Part shown: positions 1-6,768 of the stretch, piece after piece
Numbering within the stretch: position 1 is the stretch's first letter
How the letters are laid out: each line of letters opens with the position of its first letter
NCBI GenBank assembly: GCA_015852425.1
Contig: JAAAIG010000364.1
Coordinates: 23,958 to 35,699 of the forward strand
Length of the DNA: 11,742 bases
Direction: 5' to 3'
Source of the DNA: Gryganskiella cystojenkinii
Lineage: Eukaryota; Mortierellomycota; Mortierellomycetes; Mortierellales; Mortierellaceae
Notes under the pieces: generated by a model
Databases searched by the model: none
The model's input: the letters and a program-made list of their open reading frames with translations, nothing else
Told to the model about the DNA's origin: nothing
Position numbers and translations under genes: made by a program

Positions 1-252
1 ACTGTTAAAATATATGAGACCATAAAGTTGGTGGCAACCAATGTCATTTGAGAGTGTGCTGGGCAGCTCTCCACTCCCCTCAACTCCCTCTGTTTTTCCC
101 ACCTTCTCTCCTTCTCAAAAACATAACCACAGCCATCCACACGGACATCACTATCTTGTTTTGGCAACTTTTTTTTTCCTGCGCAGCCATCTTCACATCC
201 TCTCCTCAGAATCTCTTCTGCAGTTGGTGCTTTTGGGCCCTCCAACACAACC
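1..252 (+). promoter_or_regulatory. 5' flank and leader of the POLD4-like gene
   Basis: This stretch holds no gene. An AT-rich element (AAAATATATG, about positions 7-16) sits roughly 240 bp upstream of the start codon and is a candidate TATA-like box. From about 65 to 240 the coding strand is pyrimidine-rich, as in many fungal transcription start regions. The last upstream ATG before the chosen start is at 41-43. The short open frames here are composed of low-complexity sequence and look like chance. Confidence 0.4.
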
Positions 253-1092
253 ATGCCTCCCAAAAAGACTTCGCCTGCCTCCTCAGCCACCAATGCTAGG
301 GCCTCGGCAGCCAACTTTTTCAAGCCTTCCAAGGCGTCGACGACCGTACGCGCTGCTCCGTTGAAAAACCCTTACCTCATCAACAAAAAGCCAACCACTC
401 CTGTTACTCCTGCTCCTCCTCCTCCTGTTGTTGTTCCTCTTCGTGCCGGCATCCAGAAGAAGAAGCCTGGCTCTGCTGACGAGGAGGAAGAAGACGATCT
501 CTTTGGTGATGATCTCGACTTTGATGATGTCTCTGAAAGTGACTTTTCAAGAGACTCGAGGGATCAGTCCACTTTGAAGCGTACTCGTTCCAACTCCGTC
601 TCGTCGTTTTCCTCTTCCTCTTCTTCTTCTTTGCCCAACGACAGGGCCGCGTCTGCTGTCAAGATCGATATTGCGAATGGAAGTATGTCTCAGTGAACAC
701 GTTATCGATTGATCTGATCACAACTCGCCCTTTACTCACTCAATATTGGTTCTTTTGCCTACCCGTCACACTCAAAGTTCACCAGGACGACACCTCTGCA
801 AATGAAAAGGTGCTTCGACAGTTCGATCTATCCTCCAAGTATGGTCCCTGTCTGGGCCTGACTCGTCTGGAACGTTGGGAGCGAGCTGCCATGTTGGTAT
901 GTGGACCGACGCAAGGCCTGTATTGATTTTTTTTTTCTTCCGCTTGACAAAGCGTTAGATCGTGAAGCTGATCTGTTTGTTTGTTGACTTGCATTTTTTT
1001 TTAACCAGGATCTCAACCCTCCCAAAAATGTCAAAGAGCTGTTGGATCACTACAAGACTCTCGATACCCCTCTGTTTCAAGGATATGTTTAA
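253..1092 (+). CDS. POLD4: DNA polymerase delta subunit 4 (POLD4/Cdm1 family), 3 exons
   Basis: Exons are 253-682, 778-896 and 1009-1092, giving 210 aa. Introns are 683-777 (GTATGT...AAAG, phase 1) and 897-1008 (GTATGT...CCAG, phase 0). The protein is the small accessory subunit that stabilises the replicative polymerase delta holoenzyme in the nucleus. The diagnostic block is at residues 155-183: VLRQFDLSSKYGPCLG, then TRLERWERA, which matches the conserved (L)RQFD...YGPC.G.TRL.RW core of the family. The C-terminus (184-210, DLNPP..V..LL) also fits. The N-terminal 143 residues are low complexity: a basic start, a degenerate PIP-like RASAANFFKPSK (16-27), a Pro run (54-58), an acidic stretch (76-92), KRTR (109-112) and a Ser run. 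At 210 aa it is longer than the human protein because of this tail. The family call is strong; the exon joins rest on reading frame, splice consensus and homology seen by eye. Confidence 0.9.
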
Positions 1093-1391
1093 GAATAACA
1101 CTTACAGGCCCTTTTCTTCTCCTCCACTACCGTTTTATCTTTACTTTTTTTTTGGGACATCTCATCTCCATGACGAAAATATTGCTTCGAACGCCATCCT
1201 CAGCAACAATCAAGGAAAATAAAACTCGTTTGCTACTGTACAATTATATTTTTCGATTTGCTTTTCTATGCTTTTCGCATAGCCGAGTATCATTACGTAT
1301 CTCGTTGGTATGATATGAGTGGCGGGGAGTGAGGATGAAGAGCGGGAGGAAAGAGCGAAAAAAAGGTGGTATGATACGCAGGTCTCTTTTT
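1093..1391. other. Convergent 3' intergenic region between POLD4-like gene and P450
   Basis: These 299 bp carry the 3' UTRs of two converging genes and no coding region I can support. A perfect hairpin (CTATGC / GCATAG, loop TTTTC) lies at 1266-1282. The 10-mer TGGTATGATA occurs twice, at 1306-1315 and 1367-1376. T-rich runs (about 1146-1155) face the plus-strand gene. Confidence 0.6.
1218..1223 (+). terminator. AATAAA polyadenylation signal candidate for POLD4-like gene
   Basis: A canonical AATAAA lies about 125 nt after the plus-strand stop codon at 1090-1092. It is followed by a U-rich stretch near 1243-1266, which is the usual arrangement around a fungal cleavage site. No clear AATAAA was seen on the minus strand for the converging P450. 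Confidence 0.5.
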
Positions 1392-3219
1392 TTACTTTCT
1401 GGGAATGACATGCACCATAAGCGGAAGCTTCATCGGCAACGTCAACGAAGGGACGGGCTCAGGTACACTCTGACCAGGCACCAACTTGAACTGGAACCTG
1501 GAAGAAATCATATTGATCACCGTCAGAGCTTCCAATGTCGCAAACGTCTGACCCAAACAGATACGGGGACCGGCGTTAAAACTCGAAAACTTGTACTGGG
1601 ATTCCTTTCGAACTTTTGGCCACACATGTCCCTCCTCTCCAAAACGCGACGTGTTGCTCAACAGTCCCTTCTCGATCTCGATCGTGTTGCCCTCGAACCA
1701 TCGCTCGGGCAAGAACTCGGGTGCCTGTGGTCCCCAAACAGACCTGTTACGACCGATCGCATACGTCGAGAACATGATCCGGTCACCACTCTTGACCACG
1801 ATCCCGTTCGGAAGGACATCATCCGCAACTGCTGTCTTTAGGTTACGAGGAACTGGTGGGTAGAGTCGAAGGGACTCCATGAACACCGCGGTCGAGTACC
1901 GCATTTCCTTGGTCAACATCTCATAGGTAGGTTTGCCGAGTTGATCAACCTCTTGCCAGATATTCTTTTCGACCGCAGGGTTCTGCATCACCTCGTAGTA
2001 CATCCATGTCAATGCCTGTGCGGTCGTATCACGTCCAGCGATAATAAAGTTGATAAACACATCCCTCAATTCGGTATCGTTCAATTCACGACCGCCCTCG
2101 TCACGCCACTTCATGAACAGATCCAACAGATCCTCTCGAGCACCTGAGCCTTGACGGACCTTGGCTTCTTCGGGGGTCTCCTTGCGACGCTTCTGGATCG
2201 CCTCGTACGCATACTTGTCGACAATTTTGACCGCGTCCTTCATCTTTTGCGACTTGCCAGAGAGAGGCTCCGTGACCCTCCAAAACGGATTCATGAATCG
2301 CTCGTCCGTCTCGACGACCGCATAATCAAAAGCAGATCCGAAGGGGTCCTTGCCATCCTTGCCTAGAGAATTAATCTCGAGTCCGAACGAGAGTTTTGCG
2401 AACGCGTCCAGGGTCAGGCGAAGGAAGAGCGCTTGGAGATCTACGGGACGTCCGTCCTTGGCGGCATGGTCGAGGACAGCACAGAGTTGATGAGAGTGAT
2501 CCGTGAAGGCGCCGTCGATGAGGGCGCGGTAGATCTTTGTTGAGAAGACATGCGAGGCGGTCTTGCGATGCATCTTCCAGAGAGCACCATCCGAGTTGAA
2601 AATGCCTATTGATAAAAAATAAAAAAAAAATGGAATAAGTGAGGTTCTACTCGTGGGTCTAGATACGTTATTAGAAAAAACGGATTTAAGAGTCAATCTC
2701 TTTACCATTTCCGAGAATCTGAGCCAAGGTCGAGTTCAGGATATAACCCTTCTCATAGTTTTCAAAATTGGTCTTCAAGATGTGCTCCAACAGGACAGGA
2801 TCGTTAATGGCAATGACTTGTCCGAGTCCGAGCATGGTGGTTGACCTAAAACCAAGTCCGAAAAATATATAGATAGTCAAAATGCTGGATCTATTTTGCT
2901 GTGACGCTCTCCTTTCTCCGTAAAATACTTACATGACATCGCGATCCAACCGCTCAAAGTTCTCGACGATCTGGGTCAGGAACCGGTTCCTGTTCTTGAT
3001 GACTGAAATAGTGTTGCCGAGGAGAGGCATGCCCTTCCAGGCGATATGTTCCAGATCTGGACGGGCGCGTGTGCCAATCGCTCGGTTAGGGTACTTGATA
3101 AGGAGGAAGAGGAAAGATATCAAGGCAAAGAGACCAGCCTTCTGGCCCCGCGTCTTGGCACCCTGTTGAATCCTGTTCTTGATGAGGACAAAGATTGTCT
3201 GGAGGATTGAATTACTCAT
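1392..3219 (-). CDS. Cytochrome P450 monooxygenase (CYP52/CYP86-like), 3 exons
   Basis: Coding order is 3219-2933, 2845-2706 and 2605-1392, giving 546 aa. Introns are 2932-2846 (GTAAGT, phase 2) and 2705-2606 (GTAAAG, phase 1). Both junctions restore P450 sequence, e.g. LGNGIFNSDGALW. The protein is a heme-thiolate monooxygenase, probably ER-bound through the hydrophobic segment at about 28-42, followed by a Pro-containing hinge. Motifs in order: C-helix WxxxR (W152-R156), I-helix AGRDTT (332-337), K-helix ESLR (386-389), PERW (442-445), and heme loop FNAGPRICLG with Cys492 as the iron ligand. All catalytic landmarks are intact. The style around the heme loop and FSTYAIGRNRSVWG resembles fatty-acid or alkane omega-hydroxylases (CYP52/86/704); that substrate is inferred, not shown. 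The chosen start is the first in-frame ATG, and no minus-strand ATG occurs between it and the TATA candidate. The frame stays open upstream without an ATG. Confidence 0.95.
2606..2705 (-). other. P450 intron 2
   Basis: This 100-bp phase 1 intron runs from GTAAAG to TCAATAG on the minus strand and contains a T-rich stretch before the acceptor. Joining G (2706) to GC (2605-2604) gives Gly143 in the conserved block before the C-helix, which supports the call. Confidence 0.85.
2846..2932 (-). other. P450 intron 1
   Basis: This 87-bp phase 2 intron runs from GTAAGT to GGTTTTAG on the minus strand. Splicing joins AT to G to make a Met codon in ...DVMSTTMLG, continuing into the substrate-recognition region with no frame change. 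Confidence 0.85.
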
Positions 3220-3419
3220 TGCTTTGCAAATGAATGTGAGAAGGAGAAAAAAATAATGGGTCGTGAGAAGGCAGCGGAGTAGAAATGGGGGACGGAGGTT
3301 GGTAGTCAAGGAACGGTGAATGAGTTTAATCGAGTTGTGGCGATCAGAACAAGAAAAGATAAAAGAGTAAAGAGACAACGGAAAAGAAACTGGCGGGAAT
3401 GTGAAAGTTATCTCTTCCC

Positions 3420-3429
3420 TTTTTATATA
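3420..3429 (-). promoter_or_regulatory. TATA box candidate of the P450 gene
   Basis: The minus strand reads TATATAAAAA here, about 205 bp upstream of the P450 ATG. It is the best TATA match in the intergenic region, and the ATG-free leader between it and the start codon is consistent with use. Confidence 0.6.
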
Positions 3430-3837
3430 CGCATGGTGCCTTGCATATGTCAATGGCGGCACCAGCCGAGAAAGAAGCTGTAGAAAGTAACTTTGAGTCT
3501 CGTTTCAGCACTTGGGAGCCACGTTTGCTGGTCATTTTTCGGGCAGATCGATAGACTAAAAAAAACGAGGGTTGACGTTGATCTTTCTTTTCATTTTTGG
3601 TCCGATCCATTTTTCCTTACTGTTCTCAATGTCTTGGCTCTCTTCTCTCGGCTCGCCCAGAGGATCCAGCGCAATTGTTGCCCTCTTCTCCACGACGGTC
3701 CCCTAAACTCAAAATAAAAACTCTCGTTCGTTCTTGCCCCTCCACATTGAATATTCGTCACCCGCACCATACGCTTTCAATAATCGCAGCCGCACCGCTA
3801 CGCTCTCAGCCGAGCCCAGCCGAGAAATGGGCGAAGT

Positions 3838-3864
3838 GGTCACGTGTTTAGAAATAACGTGACC
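3838..3864. promoter_or_regulatory. Perfect inverted repeat with E-box (GGTCACGT n11 ACGTGACC)
   Basis: Eight-base arms at 3838-3845 and 3857-3864 are exact reverse complements, separated by 11 bp. The left arm extends into the palindromic E-box CACGTG (3841-3846). E-boxes of the GTCACGTG type are bound by fungal bHLH factors of the Cbf1/Pho4 class; binding here is inferred. It lies about 285 bp upstream of the DUF155 gene and about 620 bp upstream of the P450. Confidence 0.55.
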
Positions 3865-3908
3865 CTGGACAAGTGGCTTAGCATTTGACTTTTCTGAATC
3901 CCTTTTGT

Positions 3909-3918
3909 GCATAAAAAA
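3909..3918 (+). promoter_or_regulatory. TATA-like element upstream of the DUF155 gene
   Basis: The sequence GCATAAAAAA lies about 230 bp upstream of the chosen start codon, a spacing like that of the TATA candidates of the P450 and methyltransferase genes. The match to consensus is weak. Confidence 0.35.
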
Positions 3919-4147
3919 ATGCTTCCAGCTCTTCTGGCGAGGACACGGTCTTCACACGGTTTGTTGTCTGTTCTTGGAGCACAAAGACGTCATTTTTTTG
4001 GGCTCAAGAAACACGCCTCTTTTTCACATCCATACATTCGAATCCTCCTCATTCTCCTCTCTAAATCCGACACCACACCCCCCCTCCCCCCTCGTTCCAG
4101 GAATCCTGTCCAGTTCAGACAGAGATTCACTCACACAGGCAGAAGAA

Positions 4148-6613
4148 ATGGCGCAACCACCCCAGCCAAATGCGCGCTCGCCGCTTTTCCAGCGGAGGCA
4201 ACAAAGCCAACACCGTCAACAACAACAACAAGAACAACTACAACAGCAACTACAACAGCAACAACAAATGACGACAACACCCAACCACTATCAACACCAG
4301 AACCATATCCAGTTCATCTCTTCCAGCCCTATGCCAAACCCTCGTCAACTCTTTCCGGATACTTCCCGTGCCAGAAGAGCCTTCCACCCTGCGAACGGAG
4401 GTGCTGGCGGTACACCAGGAACAACGACGCCGTACGGAGCGATCAATGGACCCATGCGCGTGAACACCAACATGACTGCTTACCAGGGAGGATTCAACAG
4501 TCCTGGGCCTGGAACCCCCAAACAGAAACAGGTTCCTTTGCGTACCACAAAAGTCTCTCAAAAGCTAGTACTCTTGCCAGAAGATCAAGAAGAAGAGGAC
4601 GAGGACGATGAGACCTCAGAGGGTATCTATTCCGATCAACACGTGGATTTCAGAGGCGATGTCGAATACCGACCCAGACGACGAGGACTCCATGGACGGG
4701 CACCCACACATTCAGAACTTTTGACCAAAGAACAGAGAAATGCAAAGGGATTAGCAAGGTAATTCTTGTGCATATATCACACGACGGACGAAAGGGGGGG
4801 AGATGGAGAGTGGTGTGCGTACATGTTTTAAAATTCCCAAACGTTGCACAATAATCTGCCCTAGCATTTTTCAATCAAAAAGGCAGTCGACCATAGAATG
4901 TCAACAAAAAATAACACGCTAAAAACTAACGGACCTTTCCGCCCTTTTTTTCAACTCATATATTCATGTCTTCTCTTCACATCTTCTCGTCACGTCACGT
5001 ACAAACAGAGTTGTCGCCTACTGTACCGCAGATGGATACGATCACAAGCGACTCTCAGTCTACTTGCGCACTAACCATGGTGTTCATCCTCGTCTGTACG
5101 ATGAGGCCTTATATGCCGCATATCATTTCCCCTTGGTCCCAGGAAAGAGCAGCAAGTACATGTCTGCACCACCGATTCGTTCCCCCGGTGGCGGATCCAT
5201 CCTGGACAAACAGCTGGAACAATACGAGGACAATACTGCAGATGATTACTCTCGTTCGTTGGAGCGGGACAACAACGAGGGATCCCGGTTCAGACGCTCC
5301 GCGAGTGGTCATGACCTGACGAATGAAGACTACCATCAACATTTGCAAGATCAAGCGGACGCAATCGGGACCGGCAACAGCTCAATTGGACGTAATAGCA
5401 TCAGCAGCAACAAAAAACTCAAGAACCGCCGTCGCGCCAGCAGTCGTTCTAGTCGCCATTTGGATGAAGACGACGCTGGGCTTGTAATGTCTAGTGATAT
5501 GGATGCGGATCAGATGCCAGCTTCGAGCTCTGCTCTGGAACAGGATTATTTCGAAGATCGCGTAGACCAGGGTCAATCCACGGCCCTGAAGGATCCTTCG
5601 TCCGGAGAGACGGCAGAGAGTTCAGATACCCTGTTAACACCCACAGTCCCCGTTGCGCCACCGTTCATGGGCGGGGAGGTTTTCTTTTTTGACTATGGTG
5701 TCACAGTATTCTGGAACTTTACCGTCGAACAAGAGGCCTGGATCTTGGATGATATCGCTCAGTTCGAAGTCAAGAGACTGTTGCCGGATGATGTTCAGAC
5801 AGAAGAGTTCCATTTCGAGTATGCAGGATATTCCACTCCTCGCATCTACAACGATATGTAAGTTCTGCACCCAAAAAAAGAGAGAGAGAAAGTGCCTCTC
5901 CGAAACGCCGCCACTTTTTTTTTGCTTTCTTTTTTTATGTTTTGCTTACGAAATTACCTGATTCTTTTGATGTAGGATTACGTTGCGTGGAGGAAATCAT
6001 ATGATCAAGTTGACGATATCTCATGCGATCTCTCAGTCAGTCAAGTTGGCGTTGTACGAGTGTCAGATGGACGATACGATTGACGACACCAAGATCATCC
6101 CGATTCGACTGGCTCAGACCGGCAAGCTGAACTATTCTCGCCCCCAGATCACAAGAATTTCTGGACACTTGTTCCAGCTCCGTATGAATGTCGATTTGGT
6201 GTCAAATGTCCTCGGTACGTGACAAAACGATGAAGAAAAAGAATAACAATGGATATTTTGATTTGGAAAGGAAGGATACCATTGCAGTGGTGCTAATATG
6301 AACGTCGTTGCCTACTTTGTCATATTCAGACTCGCCCGAAATTTTCTGGTCAGAACCTGAGCTTCAGCCTTTGTACGATGCTATTAGAGGTTACCTCGAG
6401 ATTGGTCAGCGTGCCAAGGTCTTGAGCGATCGTTGTCTTGTGATTTCGGATTTGCTGACCATGCTCCGGGATGATTTGGCGTCAAATAACATGAACTATA
6501 TTACCTGGATTATTATCATCCTCATCGTGATCGCGGTCGTGGTTGCGGGAGGCGAGATCGTGGTCAAGTATCTGAGTCATTTCGGATCCGATGGCGGCGA
6601 TGCCTTGTTCTAG
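4148..6613 (+). CDS. Rmd1/Rmd8-family DUF155 protein, 4 exons
   Basis: Exons are 4148-4758, 5009-5857, 5976-6214 and 6330-6613, giving 660 aa. Introns have phases 2, 2 and 1 with GTAATT, GTAAGT and GTACGT donors. The family (yeast Rmd1/Rmd8, fission yeast Sif proteins, human mitochondrial RMND1) is needed for meiotic nuclear division in yeast; its biochemical activity is not settled. Seen here: a Gln-rich tract (19-40), the family-like block TKVSQKLVLLPED (134-146), an acidic run (147-155), and RRVVAYCTADGYD (203-215) opening the conserved region. A disordered insert of about 170 residues follows, with a basic patch at 339-353. Then GEVFFFDYGV (426-435), LAQTGKLNYSR, SNVLDSPEIFWSEPELQPLYD, and a C-terminal membrane segment (about 624-640). 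The start is the only in-frame ATG; the frame upstream is open but has no ATG. Length is of the Rmd8 class. I cannot decide between the Rmd1 and Rmd8 subfamilies by eye. Confidence 0.92.
4196..4270 (+). repeat. CAA/CAG microsatellite coding for polyglutamine
   Basis: An imperfect CAA/CAG run encodes the Gln-rich segment at residues 19-40 of the DUF155 protein. It is interrupted by Ser, His, Glu and Leu codons. Such tracts vary in length between strains; no functional role is claimed. Confidence 0.85.
4759..5008 (+). other. DUF155 gene intron 1
   Basis: At 250 bp this is the longest intron in the window. It runs from GTAATT to ACAAACAG. Splicing joins AG to A (Arg204) and gives GLARRVVAYC with the frame preserved; acceptor AG at 5009-5010 would break the frame. 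It contains CTAAC (4926-4930), a possible branch site that lies rather far from the acceptor. Confidence 0.85.
5858..5975 (+). other. DUF155 gene intron 2
   Basis: This 118-bp phase 2 intron (GTAAGT to GATGTAG) restores NDMITLRGGNHMIK across the junction. It holds an AG-rich run near its 5' end and long T runs upstream of the acceptor. Confidence 0.88.
6215..6329 (+). other. DUF155 gene intron 3
   Basis: This 115-bp phase 1 intron (GTACGT to CATATTCAG) restores the family hallmark SNVLDSPEIFW across the junction. This makes it the best supported splice in the gene. Confidence 0.9.
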
Positions 6614-6673
6614 ACTTTTTTTTTTTTTTTCTCTCTCTCCCACTTTTTCCTCGGCTAGAAACCCTGTTTCAAA

Positions 6674-6679
6674 AATAAA
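6674..6679 (+). terminator. AATAAA polyadenylation signal candidate for DUF155 gene
   Basis: AATAAA lies 61 nt past the plus-strand stop codon and is followed by T-rich sequence at 6715-6745. This is a good fit for the 3' end of the DUF155 transcript. Confidence 0.55.
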
Positions 6680-6750
6680 GAAAGCATGACCATAATGCTA
6701 CAGTTACGATGATATTTTACTTTTTTTTATTATATGTTTTTTTTTGTTAA

Positions 6751-6763
6751 TTTATTGTTTATT
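6751..6763 (-). terminator. Paired AATAAA signals for the membrane-protein gene
   Basis: Two minus-strand AATAAA hexamers (6763-6758 and 6756-6751) begin only 6 nt after the minus-strand stop codon at 6769. T runs face the opposite direction just beyond. The 3' UTR of this gene is therefore likely to be very short. Confidence 0.5.
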
Positions 6764-6768
6764 GTTTT

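Larger units (their letters stand above)
3220..4147. promoter_or_regulatory. Divergent promoter region between P450 and DUF155 gene
   Basis: These 928 bp separate two divergent start codons and hold no supported gene. The P450 side (3220-3420) is purine-rich on the plus strand, so its leader is CT-rich and lacks ATG. The gene 3 side (about 4010-4140) is CT-rich on the plus strand. Between them lie a perfect inverted repeat containing an E-box (3838-3864), four copies of AGCCGAG in either orientation, and TATA candidates for each direction. Confidence 0.6.
6614..6768. other. Convergent 3' intergenic region, 155 bp
   Basis: Only 155 bp separate the stop codons of the DUF155 gene and the membrane-protein gene. 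The region is mostly T runs and AT-rich sequence, including 15 consecutive T at 6616-6630. Polyadenylation signals for both directions lie inside it, so the two 3' UTRs probably abut or overlap. Confidence 0.6.

Noticed and set aside
41..364. Short open frames overlapping the POLD4-like start
   Set aside because: They translate CT-rich leader and out-of-frame coding sequence; the POLD4 frame continues into conserved exons and they do not.
3220..3462. N-terminal extension of the P450 in the open frame upstream of the start
   Set aside because: No in-frame ATG exists before 3219, the frame runs through the TATA candidate, and a membrane anchor is already present after the chosen start.
3905..4147. 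Direct in-frame extension of the DUF155 protein upstream of 4148
   Set aside because: The frame is open but contains no ATG, so without splicing translation must begin at 4148.
4250..4561. Antisense open frame opposite the DUF155 first exon
   Set aside because: It is the shadow of a Gln/Ser-rich coding exon and has no independent support.
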